Shown piece after piece: positions 7,809 to 17,431 of a DNA stretch of 64,000 bases (positions are counted from its first letter, which is position 1; the number at the start of each line of letters is the position of its first letter). Location of the stretch: positions 62,001 to 126,000 of the forward strand of contig NZ_QTPO01000008.1 in the NCBI RefSeq assembly GCF_003853645.1, given 5' to 3'. The notes under the pieces were generated by a model. It was given only the letters and a program-made list of their open reading frames with translations. It was not told where the DNA came from and made no database searches. Source of the stretch: Burkholderia sp. Bp9143. Lineage in GTDB: Bacteria > Pseudomonadota > Gammaproteobacteria > Burkholderiales > Burkholderiaceae. Position numbers and translations under genes: made by a program.

Positions 7809-9581
7809 ATGCTTTCAACCAGCACACGCGGAACGGCGCCGGCCGTTCCGCCCACCACCGGCCCGGGCGGCGCGATCCCCGCGCTGCCGGCCAACGGCCT
7901 GCAGTCGCTCGCCGGCATGCTGCGCTGGATCGTCGTCGCGGTGCTGACCGTCGCGGTCGCGCTGCCGCTCGGCTTCATCCTGTTCCAGAGCCTGCTGTCC
8001 GCACCGTTCTTCGACGCGAACAAGACGCTCGGCATCGAGGGCTTCCGCTTCATCTTCACCGACCCGGATTTCTGGTCGGCCGTGAAGAACTCGTTCATCA
8101 TCGCCGGCGGGATGCTGTTCATCTCGATCCCGCTCGGCGGCATCCTCGCGTTCCTGATGGTGCGCACCGACCTGCCCGGCCGCCGCTGGCTCGAGCCGCT
8201 GCTGCTCACGCCCGTGTTCGTGTCGCCGATGGTGCTCGCGTTCGGCTACGTCGTCGCGGCCGGTCCGGTCGGCTTCTACTCGGTATGGTTCAAGGAACTG
8301 TTCGGGGTGCAGAACGTCCCCTGGAACGTGTACTCGATCTTCGCGATCACGGTGATCGTCGGCCTCACGCACGTACCGCACGTGTATCTGTACTCGTCGG
8401 CCGCGCTGCGCAACCTCGGCTCGGACGTCGAGGAAGCCGCGCGCGTGACGGGTGCCCGGCCGTTCCGCGTCGCGCTCGACGTGAGCCTGCCGATGACCAT
8501 GCCCGCGCTGCTGTTCGCCGGCGTGCTCGTGTTCTTCCTTGGCTTCGAGGTGTTCGGGCTGCCGCTCGTGCTCGGCGATCCGGAAGGCCACCTCGTGCTC
8601 GCGACCTACCTGTACAAGCTGACCAACAAGCTCGGCGTGCCGTCGTATCACCTGATGGCCGCGGTCGCCGTGTGCATCGTCGCGATCACGTTCCCGCTCG
8701 TGCTGTTGCAGCGCCGCCTGCTGAAGACCGCGAACCGCTTCGTCACCGTGAAGGGCAAGGCCGGCCGCGCGACGGTGCTGCCGCTCGGCGTATGGCGCTG
8801 GGTCGCGCTCGCGATCGTCGCGCTGTGGCTCGTGCTGACCGTGATCGTGCCGATCTCCGGCATCGTGCTGCGCGCGTTCGTGACCAACTGGGGCGAAGGC
8901 GTGCCGCTGATGGAAGTGCTGACGCTGTCGAACTTCATCGAGCTGTTCGAGCAGGACAACCTCGTGCGCGCAATCGTCAACACGCTCGGCATCGGCGTGA
9001 TCGGCGGCGCGCTCGCGATCGGCTTCTACTCGCTCGTCGCGTTCGCCGGCCATCGCCGCCACGACTGGGCGACCAAGCTGCTCGACTATCTCGTGCTGCT
9101 GCCGCGTGCGGTGCCGGGCCTGCTCGCGGGTCTCGCGTTCCTGTGGATCTTCCTGTTCGTCCCGGGCCTGCGCGAGCTGAAGAATTCGATGTGGAGCATC
9201 TGGATCGCGTACACGGTCGTGTGGCTCGCATACGGGATGCGGCTCATCCAGAGCGCGCTTCTGCAGGTCGGGCCGGAGCTCGAGGAAGCCGGCCGCAGCG
9301 TCGGCGCGACGCGCAGCCGCGTGTCGCTCGACGTGACGCTGCCGCTCGTCCGCTTCGGCCTGCTCGCCGCGTGGCTCCTGATCTTCATGATCTTCGAGCG
9401 CGAATACTCGACCGCCGTCTATCTACTGTCGCCCGGCACCGAAGTGATCGGCGCGCTGCTCGTGTCGCTGTGGGCGACCGGCGCCGTCGACCAGGTCGCC
9501 GCGCTCTCTGTCATCAACATCGCGATGGTCGGCGCCGGTCTCGGCGTGGCCCTGCGCTTCGGAGTGAAACTTCATGGATAA
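7809..9581 (+). CDS. ABC transporter permease, two-domain FbpB-like
   Basis: A 590-aa inner-membrane protein in which two permease modules are fused, as in FbpB/SfuB. About 12 hydrophobic segments are visible. There are two EAA loops, EEAARVTGARPFRVALDVSLP in the first half and EEAGRSVGATRSRVSLDVTLP in the second. Each contacts one ATPase subunit, so a single polypeptide replaces a permease dimer. It ends 8 bases inside the following ATPase gene, indicating tight coupling. The 100-base gap after the binding-protein gene contains no strong terminator. Same substrate as the binding protein, not determined. Confidence 0.92.
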   Translation: MLSTSTRGTAPAVPPTTGPGGAIPALPANGLQSLAGMLRWIVVAVLTVAVALPLGFILFQSLLSAPFFDANKTLGIEGFRFIFTDPDFWSAVKNSFIIAGGMLFISIPLGGILAFLMVRTDLPGRRWLEPLLLTPVFVSPMVLAFGYVVAAGPVGFYSVWFKELFGVQNVPWNVYSIFAITVIVGLTHVPHVYLYSSAALRNLGSDVEEAARVTGARPFRVALDVSLPMTMPALLFAGVLVFFLGFEVFGLPLVLGDPEGHLVLATYLYKLTNKLGVPSYHLMAAVAVCIVAITFPLVLLQRRLLKTANRFVTVKGKAGRATVLPLGVWRWVALAIVALWLVLTVIVPISGIVLRAFVTNWGEGVPLMEVLTLSNFIELFEQDNLVRAIVNTLGIGVIGGALAIGFYSLVAFAGHRRHDWATKLLDYLVLLPRAVPGLLAGLAFLWIFLFVPGLRELKNSMWSIWIAYTVVWLAYGMRLIQSALLQVGPELEEAGRSVGATRSRVSLDVTLPLVRFGLLAAWLLIFMIFEREYSTAVYLLSPGTEVIGALLVSLWATGAVDQVAALSVINIAMVGAGLGVALRFGVKLHG

Positions 9582-10641
9582 GCTCATCGTCGACGACCTG
9601 CATCTCAGCTACGGCGCCAATCCGATCCTCAAGGGTGTGTCGTTCGAACTGAAGGCCGGCGAAGTCGTGTGCCTGCTCGGCGCGTCGGGCAGCGGCAAGA
9701 CCACGCTGCTGCGCGCGGTGGCCGGCCTCGAACAGCCGTCCGACGGGCGCATCCAGCTCGACGACCGCGTGTTCTTCGACGGCGCGCAGCGCGTCGACCT
9801 GCCCGTCGAACAGCGCTCGCTCGGCCTCGTGTTCCAGTCGTACGCGCTGTGGCCGCACCGCACCGTCGCCGACAACGTCGGCTACGGGCTCAAGCTGCGC
9901 CGCGTCGCGCCGGCCGAACAGAAGCGCCGCGTGCAGACCGCGCTCGACCAGCTCGGCCTCGGCCATCTCGCCGAACGCTTTCCGCACCAGTTGTCGGGCG
10001 GCCAGCAGCAGCGCGTCGCGATCGCGCGCGCGCTGGTCTACAACCCGCCGGTGATCCTGCTCGACGAGCCGCTGTCGAACCTCGACGCGAAGCTGCGCGA
10101 GGAAGCGCGTGCATGGCTGCGCGAGCTGATCGTGTCGCTCGGGCTGTCCGCGCTCTGCGTGACGCACGACCAGACCGAAGCGATGGCGATGTCCGACCGC
10201 ATCCTGCTGCTGCGCAACGGCCGCATCGAACAGGAAGGCACGCCGGCCGAGCTGTACGGTGCGCCGCGCTCGCTGTACACAGCCGAATTCATGGGCAGCA
10301 ACAACCGCATCGATGCACGCGTCGCGGCCGTCGACGGCGAACGCGTGACGCTCGCCGGCGACGGCTGGGAGCTGCAGGCGCTCGCCCGCGACACGTTCGC
10401 GCCGGGCCAGGACGCACAGGCCGTGATCCGCCTCGAACGCGTGCAGGTCGCCGACGGCCCGGGCGCGAACCGGCTGCAGGCCGATCTCGTCACGTCGATG
10501 TATCTCGGCGACCGCTGGGAATACCTGTTCCATTGCGGCGAGATGCGCCTGCGCGCGTTCGGCCACGTGCCGCGCGCGGCCGGCAAGCACTGGATCGAAT
10601 TCCCGACCAACGACTGCTGGGCGTTCGCGAAAGCGGGCTGA
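9574..10641 (+). CDS. ABC transporter ATP-binding protein, FbpC/PotA-like
   Basis: A 355-aa ATPase with Walker [11 protein letters not shown]-loop [10 protein letters not shown], signature [15 protein letters not shown], Walker [17 protein letters not shown] and switch [13 protein letters not shown]. The C-terminal ~110 residues form the TOBE-type regulatory region seen in iron, spermidine and sugar importers. It completes the binding protein, fused permease and ATPase operon. The FbpC-like subgroup is chosen because of the fused permease partner. It reads like a fully functional subunit. A porin gene follows after 155 bases and may share the physiological role. Confidence 0.92.
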   Translation: MDKLIVDDLHLSYGANPILKGVSFELKAGEVVCLLGASGSGKTTLLRAVAGLEQPSDGRIQLDDRVFFDGAQRVDLPVEQRSLGLVFQSYALWPHRTVADNVGYGLKLRRVAPAEQKRRVQTALDQLGLGHLAERFPHQLSGGQQQRVAIARALVYNPPVILLDEPLSNLDAKLREEARAWLRELIVSLGLSALCVTHDQTEAMAMSDRILLLRNGRIEQEGTPAELYGAPRSLYTAEFMGSNNRIDARVAAVDGERVTLAGDGWELQALARDTFAPGQDAQAVIRLERVQVADGPGANRLQADLVTSMYLGDRWEYLFHCGEMRLRAFGHVPRAAGKHWIEFPTNDCWAFAKAG

Positions 10642-10796
10642 CCCGGGCGCGGCGGCCGGCGCGCCGCCGCGCATGCATTCAGGCGCGCATTCCGTTTCGA
10701 TACAGGTTCGGCCGACGCTTCACGGCGTCCGCCGTGGCCTGCTGCGCGCTGCGTAACCGTTTCACCCAACCCACAAGAACCAAGGAGACACCGTCA

Positions 10797-11888
10797 ATGA
10801 AGTCACGCGCAGAACGTTCCCTTCGCAGTGCCATCCTCACCGGATCGGCCGTCGCAGCCGGCCTCGCGACAGGCGCCGCGCACGCGCAGTCGTCGGTCAC
10901 GATGTACGGGATCATGGATGCCGGCATCGAGTTCGCCAACCACGCGGCACCGCAAGGCGGCAATTCGTACAAACTCAAATCCGGTAACAAGAACACGTCG
11001 CGCTGGGGCTTGCGCGGCGTCGAGGATCTCGGCGGCGGGCTGAAGGCCGTGTTCCGCCTCGAGAGCGGGATCGATCTCGCGAACGGCGCGTCCGACGACG
11101 GCCCCGACTCGATCTTCGCGCGCCGCGCGACGGTCGGCCTGAAAGGCAAATGGGGGGAAGTCTCGCTCGGCCGCAACTTCACCGTCACGTACGACTACAT
11201 GCTGCCGTTCGACCCGATGGGTTACGCGCAGAACTATTCGTGGGCGACGTCGTCGATGGCGACCGGCGGCCGCAAGGACGGCCTCTTCACGCGTTCGTCG
11301 AACGCCGTGCGCTACGACGGCGAATTCAGCGGCTTCAAGTTCGGCGCGTTGTACGGCTTCGGCAACGTGCCCGGCAGCGTGAAGACCAGTTCGAAGTACG
11401 ACTTCGCGCTCGGCTACGAGACCGGCCCGTTCGCGGCGGTCGTCACGTTCGACCGGCAGAACGGCGCGGCCGACAGCGTCACGCCGGCCGATACCGTCAA
11501 CTACATCCAGGGCATCCACGCGGGCCTGAGCTACGACTTCGGCAACCTGAAGACGATGGCCGGCTATCGCAACTATCGGCGCACGTATCACACGAGTGCG
11601 GCGAACCAGTTGAGCGACATGTACTGGCTCGGCGGGTCGTACCAGTTCACGCCGACGTTCTCGATGATCGCGGCCGTCTATCACCAGAACATCAAGGGCG
11701 GCAGCGATGCCGATCCGACGCTGGTGTCGGTGCGTGCGCAATACGCGTTGTCGAAGCGCACGGTGCTGTACGCGGCCGGCGCGTTCGCGATCGCGCAGCA
11801 TGGGCAGAAGGTGGGTGTGTCGCGGGATTTCGCCGGGTATGGCACCACGCAGGTCGGCGTGACGGCGGGGATTCAGCAGCGGTTTTGA
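10797..11888 (+). CDS. outer-membrane porin, OmpC/Gram-negative porin family
   Basis: A 363-aa trimeric-type general porin. A Sec signal peptide ends GAAHAQ, and the mature chain opens SSVTMYGIMDAGIEF, the standard Burkholderia porin start. Repeated amphipathic beta-strands follow (SRWGLRGVEDLGGGL, ATVGLKGKWGEVSLGRN), and the chain ends in the C-terminal phenylalanine signature GIQQRF used for BAM recognition. It has its own AAGGAGACAC ribosome site. It lies downstream of the iron-type importer in the same direction and may supply its substrate across the outer membrane; that link is inferred. Confidence 0.95.
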   Translation: MKSRAERSLRSAILTGSAVAAGLATGAAHAQSSVTMYGIMDAGIEFANHAAPQGGNSYKLKSGNKNTSRWGLRGVEDLGGGLKAVFRLESGIDLANGASDDGPDSIFARRATVGLKGKWGEVSLGRNFTVTYDYMLPFDPMGYAQNYSWATSSMATGGRKDGLFTRSSNAVRYDGEFSGFKFGALYGFGNVPGSVKTSSKYDFALGYETGPFAAVVTFDRQNGAADSVTPADTVNYIQGIHAGLSYDFGNLKTMAGYRNYRRTYHTSAANQLSDMYWLGGSYQFTPTFSMIAAVYHQNIKGGSDADPTLVSVRAQYALSKRTVLYAAGAFAIAQHGQKVGVSRDFAGYGTTQVGVTAGIQQRF

Positions 11889-12026
11889 ATCTGACGCGCG
11901 GCACGGGCGGCGGCATGCGTCGTCGCCCACCCGCCTCCATGCTGCGCTGTCGCCACGGCCCTGGCGCGTCCTCGCGCGGCGAGGCACACCACACTACGCG
12001 GTCGCACACGTACTAATCGCGCATAT

Positions 12027-12527
12027 CTACGGCAACATGGCCTTCCATCGTTCGATCTGTGCAGGGGGAAGCTTGATCTCTCCATCGCTATCCACCGCAG
12101 TATCGAATATTAGCGATTCCTTAGTCCATATCAAGCGAACAGCATCCGGGTACTCGTAAGTCCGCTCGGCAAGCAATTGCATGTCGGATGTCCGATAGAG
12201 CCGAAGAAGGATCCGATCCCCTCCCAGGTAGGCGTATTGCGCCGTGTAGCGCCCCCCGTCGTTCCTGGAGCGCTCGGTATCAAACTGTGTTGCTCGAGCG
12301 CGCACACGCGCATCCTGATAGTAAGAGCCCGCGAAGCACAAAAAAGTGACAGTTGCCAGACCTAAACCGAGCACTTTCATTCCCGACTTCATTCGTGCGG
12401 CACGCCCCTCTTGCCGTGCAAGACTGCAAAAGATAACTATCAGAATGCACACTGCGATTCCGATCAGCGCGATTTCTGCAAGTGCAACCAGACCTGCCCC
12501 TTGCATGGCGGTCGCCAAGCCGTTCAT
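12027..12527 (-). CDS. hypothetical membrane protein
   Basis: An unrecognised 166-aa protein. It has an N-terminal membrane helix ([20 protein letters not shown]), a short loop rich in Arg/Lys, a second hydrophobic segment ([19 protein letters not shown]), then a ~100-residue predicted extracytoplasmic domain rich in charged and aromatic residues. Its GC content is clearly lower than that of the flanking genes. The start overlaps the stop of the upstream DUF6402-like gene by 4 bases, so the two form a unit. A membrane-anchored partner or immunity-like protein for its neighbour is possible but unproven. No catalytic motif seen. Confidence 0.7.
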   Translation of the reverse strand: MNGLATAMQGAGLVALAEIALIGIAVCILIVIFCSLARQEGRAARMKSGMKVLGLGLATVTFLCFAGSYYQDARVRARATQFDTERSRNDGGRYTAQYAYLGGDRILLRLYRTSDMQLLAERTYEYPDAVRLIWTKESLIFDTAVDSDGEIKLPPAQIERWKAMLP

Positions 12528-13711
12528 TCGAAGTACACCGTTATTGGTTTAGCGAGCATGATCGGCCTATAGTCCGAAAATACAATGAAGTCTCCGCCTC
12601 GATGGTGCCTGTCTTGCCACTCCCGGAACGAGCGGTTCCGGACCGGATAGTAAACCTTCCCTGGTTCATAGAGGTTTGCGACCGTACTGCCGGACACGAC
12701 GGGAAAGTCGAACCAGGGCTGCTCTGCGAGATTCGCTGCCGTGTAACTCGGCACGATAACCACACCGTTTTTGCTCCAGTGGCCCAGGTACTGGGATCGT
12801 GAATCTGTTGCCCCGTCGAAGGAATAGCCATCCCTGACGTATACGACAATATTCGTAACCGTCGCCTTCCTGTTCTCCGCATCGAAAATGACGCGTGCTA
12901 CTGCCGCATATAGGTTGAATGCCCCCAACGCGCCGGTCAGGTCGTCAGGAACACCGGCATCCGGAAGCCGCCGTACGGCCTGCAGTGCCTTCTGCTCAAA
13001 CGAGCTTTCTACCGCTGCTCGCTGAAACTGGAATCCTTTGTGTAGCTTGCGAATATCGTAGCCGCTGACCGTCCAAGGCGATACTTCTCCGCGACCACGG
13101 TAGCGGCCGAGAATGTCTTTGAGGGCTTCGTATGCACGCGAACTGTATATATCGGTATTTACCAAGTTATCGTATGCCTTCCTGGCACGCGCGTGCTTGA
13201 GGACCCAATCCAGTCTTATGGTAGTCCGATCGACCATTGACTCAGGGTCGAGTTCGCCATTCTGGTTGATCTCGTTCTGCTGATCCTTTGATGTGGGCGA
13301 GTAGTTGAGCCGCCCCGCAAACCAACGCTCCATCAGTTTCGCCGAAACTGGCATATGCTCTTTGCGCATTGCATCGGGAATTTGCTGAATATCGAAAGGC
13401 GGCACCACCCTTTCCTTCTCCGTCGGCTTCAGTTGCTTGGGCGGAACAGGTGCATCCAACCACTTCTTGAAACGAGAAAACGCAGCCGCGACCTTTTCGA
13501 TATCGTCCACCATCTTGTCGAGCGAGTCACGCTTGTCGACCTGCGCAATGGGCATAGATTGCTCTACTGGCAACTCGCTCGCCGGCGGCGCCATTGTCAG
13601 TGACAGGCCAAGATCACACGCCGGGACTCCCCCATCGTCCCCGTCGCATAGCTTCCATTTCCAAACCAGCTTGTTGATCCTGAAGTACGGGATCCTATCG
13701 TTATCGCTCAC
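12524..13711 (-). CDS. DUF6402-like protein of unknown function
   Basis: A 395-aa protein with no signal peptide. An N-terminal Cys-containing segment ([19 protein letters not shown]) is followed by a Pro/Lys-rich linker. The body contains [30 protein letters not shown] and a C-terminal [16 protein letters not shown] stretch, which I recall from DUF6402 proteins found near type VI secretion genes in Burkholderia. No T6SS gene is in view. GTG at 13711 is taken as the start because a GAGGGGA site lies 7 bases upstream; an upstream start at 13747 is also open but lacks one. Lower GC than the neighbours and an adjacent decayed toxin-antitoxin pair point to acquired DNA. Function unknown. Confidence 0.65.
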   Translation of the reverse strand: MSDNDRIPYFRINKLVWKWKLCDGDDGGVPACDLGLSLTMAPPASELPVEQSMPIAQVDKRDSLDKMVDDIEKVAAAFSRFKKWLDAPVPPKQLKPTEKERVVPPFDIQQIPDAMRKEHMPVSAKLMERWFAGRLNYSPTSKDQQNEINQNGELDPESMVDRTTIRLDWVLKHARARKAYDNLVNTDIYSSRAYEALKDILGRYRGRGEVSPWTVSGYDIRKLHKGFQFQRAAVESSFEQKALQAVRRLPDAGVPDDLTGALGAFNLYAAVARVIFDAENRKATVTNIVVYVRDGYSFDGATDSRSQYLGHWSKNGVVIVPSYTAANLAEQPWFDFPVVSGSTVANLYEPGKVYYPVRNRSFREWQDRHHRGGDFIVFSDYRPIMLAKPITVYFE

Positions 13712-13757
13712 CGTGGCTTCCCCTCGGTTTGTAGAATCCCGGACCATACAGATTCAC

Positions 13758-13921
13758 TCACCGGTTCACAACGTTACGCATGCGCCATTCATCAAGAATC
13801 ACAGCTTCGACGGAGTCGCCAACGCGGAAAACTCGTGTCGTGAAACAAGCGGCAGGCAGTCCCGCGGTTCGGGACAAAGCACCCAAGCATCGTTGCCAAC
13901 TGTGAACGGCGACCTCGTCAT
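13758..13921 (-). pseudogene. remnant of a PIN-domain toxin gene
   Basis: Directly after the antitoxin remnant, an ATG opens MTRSPFTVGNDAWVLCPEP, a damaged version of the PIN-toxin start (TVVYDANVLYPAP in intact relatives, from memory). In another frame the sequence gives RVFRVGDSVEAVILDEW then RMRNVVNR and a stop, matching the conserved FRARW..AI.DEW.RNV region. So at least one frameshift and a large truncation separate it from an intact ~180-aa toxin. The call rests on reading frames by eye. It should be non-functional. Confidence 0.6.
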
Positions 13922-13941
13922 TCGTAGCCCGTTCTGAACTC

Positions 13942-14386
13942 TTACGCTTGCCGGCTCAGTTCTTCCGTTGCATCGATACTCACCTGATCGCGTTCCGTCT
14001 TGTAGCGCGTCAGATCGGACAAGCGCACACAACGGTGCTTTCCGGTTTTGTGATACGGCAGCGCCTTCGATTCGAGAAGCTTGATGAGATGCGGCCGCGA
14101 CACATTGAGCAATGTCAGCCGCTTCCTGCGTCGTCAGCCCAGCATGAACAGGCGCGACCTTGACGGCGTTGCCATCGGCGAGTTCGGCGAGGATGTCGAC
14201 CAGCAGGCGCACTGCAGAAGTCGTGAGTTCGACTTGATGCGCGCGATTCTCGTCGTCGAAAATTTGGATGCGCTGTATTTCCGTTCGCGTGGCGGGGTAA
14301 GCCGCCAGCGCACCCTGCCCTTCGACAGCCGCCTGCACCTCGCGCTCCACGGGCAAGATCGTGTCAGACGTCGACGTATGGGGCAT
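13942..14386 (-). pseudogene. frameshifted excisionase/HTH antitoxin gene
   Basis: The first frame encodes MPHTSTSDTILPVEREVQ to LTTQEAAD, the N-terminal part of a small HTH antitoxin of the excisionase type. At about position 14112 the frame breaks. Shifting by one base restores LLNVSRPHLIKLLE, the recognition-helix region, then PYHKTGKHRCVRLSDL and TRYKTERDQ, ending in a stop at 13942. Thus one extra base splits what was a ~148-aa protein. Alternative: a sequencing error, but the decay of the adjacent PIN gene argues for real loss. The unshifted frame runs on to 13799 and could be miscalled as an intact gene. Confidence 0.75.
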
Positions 14387-14481
14387 CGCGCACTCCGAAT
14401 GTAGGTTTTGGAATGCGAAATTTTGATCTCGGCAAACGAAATTCGATCGAACTCTATAGAACTGGCAACCTCCGGTATCGC

Positions 14482-15285
14482 TCAATACGTCGCATCCCGC
14501 TTCGTCGCCACCCCACCCTTCCCCTTGAACTGCGCCGCCAGCCGCTCCGCACTCCTCGCCAGCAGCGTCGTATCGACCCCGACCGCAACAAACAGCGCCC
14601 CCGCTTCCAGATACCGCCGCGCCGCCGCCTCATCCGCGCTCAGAATGCCCGGCGCCTTCCCTGCCGCCTTGATCGCCCGGATCGCGCCGTCGATCGCCGC
14701 TTGCACGTCCGGATGCCCCGGATTGCCGAGATGTCCGAGATCGGCCGCCAGATCGGCCGGCCCGATGAACACGCCATCGACGCCTTCCACCCGCGCAATC
14801 GCGTCGATCGCGTCAAGCCCGGCACGCGTCTCGACCTGCACGAGCACGGCCATCTCGTCGTTCGCCCGATGCAGGTAGTCGCCAACGCGGTTCCAGCGCG
14901 ACGCGCGCGCCAAAGCACTGCCGACCCCGCGAATTCCATGCGGCGGATAGCGCGTCGCGGCCACCGCCGCGCGCGCCTCATCGGCGCTCTGCACCATCGG
15001 CACGAGCAACGTCTGCGCGCCGAGATCGAGCACCTGCTTGACGATCACCGGATCGTTCCATGGCACGCGTACGACCGGATGCGACGGATACGGCGCGATC
15101 GCCTGCAGTTGCGCGAGGATCGTCGGCACCGTATTCGGCGCATGTTCGCCGTCGATCAGCAGCCAGTCGAAACCGGCGCCTGCAACGACTTCGGCGCTGT
15201 ACGGATTCGCGAGCCCGAGCCACAGCCCGACCTGCGCGTCGCCGCGCGCGAGCGCGGCCTTGAAGACATTCGACGGAATCTGCAT
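14482..15285 (-). CDS. hpaI: 4-hydroxy-2-oxoheptanedioate aldolase
   Basis: A 267-aa class II pyruvate-dependent aldolase that splits 4-hydroxy-2-oxoheptanedioate into pyruvate and succinate semialdehyde, the last step of homoprotocatechuate meta-cleavage. Family motifs present are [19 protein letters not shown], the metal-binding Glu in VQVETRAGL and [15 protein letters not shown]. Length is close to the E. coli enzyme. The start ATG is 8 bases from the hpaH stop, with a GAGG site. It is the last gene of the hpa operon; the C-terminal residues [14 protein letters not shown] extend a little beyond E. coli HpaI. Confidence 0.93.
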   Translation of the reverse strand: MQIPSNVFKAALARGDAQVGLWLGLANPYSAEVVAGAGFDWLLIDGEHAPNTVPTILAQLQAIAPYPSHPVVRVPWNDPVIVKQVLDLGAQTLLVPMVQSADEARAAVAATRYPPHGIRGVGSALARASRWNRVGDYLHRANDEMAVLVQVETRAGLDAIDAIARVEGVDGVFIGPADLAADLGHLGNPGHPDVQAAIDGAIRAIKAAGKAPGILSADEAAARRYLEAGALFVAVGVDTTLLARSAERLAAQFKGKGGVATKRDATY

Positions 15286-15293
15286 CGCTCGCC

Positions 15294-16097
15294 TCACTCG
15301 AAGTAGCACTGGATCGTCCCGAGCGGGCCGTAGTCGACGCTGAACGTGTCGCCCGCGCGCGCCGCGCACGGCCGCGTGAACGAGCCGCCGAGCACGATCT
15401 GCCCCGGCTCCAGCGCGACGTCGAAACGCGACAGCCGGTTGGCGAGCCACGCGACGCCATTGGCCGGATGGTTCAGCACGCCGGCCGCGACGCCCGTTTC
15501 CTCGACCACGCCGTTGCGCGACATGATCGCCGCGACCCAGCGCAAATCGACGTCCTGCGGCCGCACCGGCCGCCCGCCGATCACGACGCCCGCGTTCGCC
15601 GCGTTGTCGGCGATCGTGTCGAATACCTTGCGCGGCCGCTTCGTATCGGGGTCGATCGACTGGCTGCGCGCGTCGATGATCTCGAGCGCGGGCACGACGT
15701 AATCGACCGCGTCGTACACGTCGAAGATCGTGCAGTTCGGGCCCGCGAGCCGCTTGCCGAGCACGAACGCGAGTTCGACCTCGACGCGCGGCACGATGAA
15801 GCGGCCGGTCGGGATCGTGCCGCCGTCGTCGAAGAACATGTCGTCGAGCAGCGCGCCGTAATCGGGCTCGTCGATCTGCGACGTGTTCTGCATCGCCTTC
15901 GACGTGAGGCCGATCTTGTGGCCCTTGAGCGTGCGGCCTTCCGCGAGCTTGAGGGTCACCCACGCACGCTGGATCGCATACGCGTCGTCGATCGTGATGT
16001 CGGGATGGTCGAGCGAGATCTGGCGGATCTGCGTGCGCTCGCGCTCGGCGTCGTGCAGACGCCGAGCGAGCTGGTCGATGATGGCAGGTTCGAGCAT
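15294..16097 (-). CDS. hpaH: 2-oxo-hept-4-ene-1,7-dioate hydratase
   Basis: A 267-aa metal-dependent hydratase of the fumarylacetoacetate-hydrolase-like fold that adds water to 2-oxo-hept-4-ene-1,7-dioate. The family pattern includes [12 protein letters not shown], the metal ligands in [15 protein letters not shown] (the E-x-E pair) and [12 protein letters not shown]. Length matches E. coli HpaH (267 aa). It is placed between hpaF and hpaI with short gaps, as in the canonical GEDFHI order. The chosen ATG gives the family N-terminus [18 protein letters not shown]. Confidence 0.95.
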   Translation of the reverse strand: MLEPAIIDQLARRLHDAERERTQIRQISLDHPDITIDDAYAIQRAWVTLKLAEGRTLKGHKIGLTSKAMQNTSQIDEPDYGALLDDMFFDDGGTIPTGRFIVPRVEVELAFVLGKRLAGPNCTIFDVYDAVDYVVPALEIIDARSQSIDPDTKRPRKVFDTIADNAANAGVVIGGRPVRPQDVDLRWVAAIMSRNGVVEETGVAAGVLNHPANGVAWLANRLSRFDVALEPGQIVLGGSFTRPCAARAGDTFSVDYGPLGTIQCYFE

Positions 16098-16116
16098 GGT
16101 CGGATCGGGAATGGGT

Positions 16117-16509
16117 TCAGCCGGCCCGCTTGTAGCGGGCGTGGATGTTGTTGTACTTGTACGAGCCGCTTTCGCTGAACTCGGTCAGCTCCATCGACAG
16201 CGCCAGATAACGCTTCGCGTACAACTCCGCGAAATGCGCCTTGATCGCGTCGAACAGCGCATCGCACGCGACCTTCTTGGTCTCGTCGCTACGGCCCGAG
16301 CCGATCTTCAGCGTCACGTGGACGAACGCGTCGTCCGCAGTGCCGTCGGCGACGCAGTAATCCTGCAACTCGATCGCGCGCGAGCGGATGCCGCCCGTCG
16401 GAAACACGCCGCCTTGCGCGATCAGCGTCGCGTTGATCGTGCGCAGCAGCGCGGGAATGCGCGCGTCGTCGCGGATGTTCGCGGTGTATTCGACGACGAT
16501 GTGTGGCAT
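16117..16509 (-). CDS. hpaF: 5-carboxymethyl-2-hydroxymuconate isomerase
   Basis: A 130-aa tautomerase-superfamily protein starting [12 protein letters not shown]; Pro1 after Met removal is the catalytic base in this family. It isomerises 5-carboxymethyl-2-hydroxymuconate, feeding the HpaG decarboxylase. The rest matches the CHMI family, including the C-terminal [11 protein letters not shown]. Length is near E. coli HpaF (126 aa). It lies between hpaD and hpaH in the same direction. The long upstream open frame is a GC artefact; Pro1 fixes the start. Confidence 0.95.
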   Translation of the reverse strand: MPHIVVEYTANIRDDARIPALLRTINATLIAQGGVFPTGGIRSRAIELQDYCVADGTADDAFVHVTLKIGSGRSDETKKVACDALFDAIKAHFAELYAKRYLALSMELTEFSESGSYKYNNIHARYKRAG

Positions 16510-16538
16510 GGCAACGCTCCGGGTAGGTGATGCGGCGC

Positions 16539-17387
16539 TCAGGCGAGCGGGAAGATCGCGTTGATCTGCCCGGTGCCCGAGCTCGCGAAATAGTCGGTGA
16601 CAATCTCGACGGGCTTGTCGTAGCGATCCCAGCCGAGCAGGCCGAGCAGCATCGCCGTGTCGTGCATGCCGCCTTCGCCGTGACAATGCGTGTTGTACTC
16701 GGGCAGCATCGCGCAGAAGGTCTTGAAATCGCCCTGCTTCCACAGCTCGACCACCCGCAGGTCGACCTGCCGGAAGAACTCGCGGCTGATCTGGTGGATC
16801 GATTCCTCGGGACTGCCGTTGTCGTTGAAGCGGTGCGACAGCGAACCGCTTGCGAGGAACGCGACGTTCGAATCGCTCTTCTCGATCGCCTCGAGCAGCG
16901 CCTCGCCGAAGCGCCGGCTTTCGTCGAGCGTGTGCCACATGCACCAGCCGGCGATCGACACGACCTTGAAGTGCTGGTCGCCGTTCATGTAGCGCATCGG
17001 CACGAGCGTGCCGTATTCGAGTTCGAGGCTGTCGATCTCATGCGCGCGCGTCGCGATGCCGCGCGCGCTGGCCGTCTCCGCGATCAGGCGGCCGAGTGCC
17101 GGATTGCCCGGATACGCGTACTCCATGTCGCGGATGAAATGCGGCAGCTCGTTGCTGGTATACGTGCCCGCGAACCGCGCATTGCAGTTCACGTGATAGC
17201 CGGCGTTGACGAGCCAGTGCACGTCCGACACGACGATCGTGTCGACGCCGAGCGCGCGGCAGCGCTCGCCGATCAGCTGATGGCCGCGGATCGCCGCTTC
17301 GCGGCAGCCGTGATGCCTGCCGGGCAACTCCGACAGGTACATCGACGGCACGTGCGTGATCTTCGCGGCGAGGGACAGTGTGCCCAT
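16539..17387 (-). CDS. hpaD: 3,4-dihydroxyphenylacetate 2,3-dioxygenase
   Basis: A 282-aa class III (LigB-type) extradiol dioxygenase that opens the ring of homoprotocatechuate. The N-terminal metal-binding segment includes ELPGRHHGCREAA and VSDVHWLVNAGYH, with His ligands, and the second half has GSLSHRFNDNGSP and HCHGEGGMHDTAM. The start is ATG at 17387 with a near-perfect TAAGGAGA site; an upstream in-frame TTG at 17393 is less likely. The gene is between hpaE and hpaF. As a non-haem iron enzyme it acts in the cytoplasm. Confidence 0.94.
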   Translation of the reverse strand: MGTLSLAAKITHVPSMYLSELPGRHHGCREAAIRGHQLIGERCRALGVDTIVVSDVHWLVNAGYHVNCNARFAGTYTSNELPHFIRDMEYAYPGNPALGRLIAETASARGIATRAHEIDSLELEYGTLVPMRYMNGDQHFKVVSIAGWCMWHTLDESRRFGEALLEAIEKSDSNVAFLASGSLSHRFNDNGSPEESIHQISREFFRQVDLRVVELWKQGDFKTFCAMLPEYNTHCHGEGGMHDTAMLLGLLGWDRYDKPVEIVTDYFASSGTGQINAIFPLA

Positions 17388-17431
17388 CGTCAAGTCTCCT
17401 TACTTTTATGCGGCGAAACGCCCCACGCCCG

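Noticed and set aside
9669-11888. Apparent fusion of an ATPase-region frame with the porin
   Set aside because: The porin has its own signal peptide and ribosome site at 10797; the upstream part is a frame shadow.
13799-14485. An intact 228-residue protein over the antitoxin region
   Set aside because: HTH homology continues only after a one-base shift, so this frame is the product of a frameshift.
14482-15963. Apparent 493-residue extension of HpaI
   Set aside because: The extension is the hpaH gene in another frame; the aldolase starts at its own ATG at 15285.
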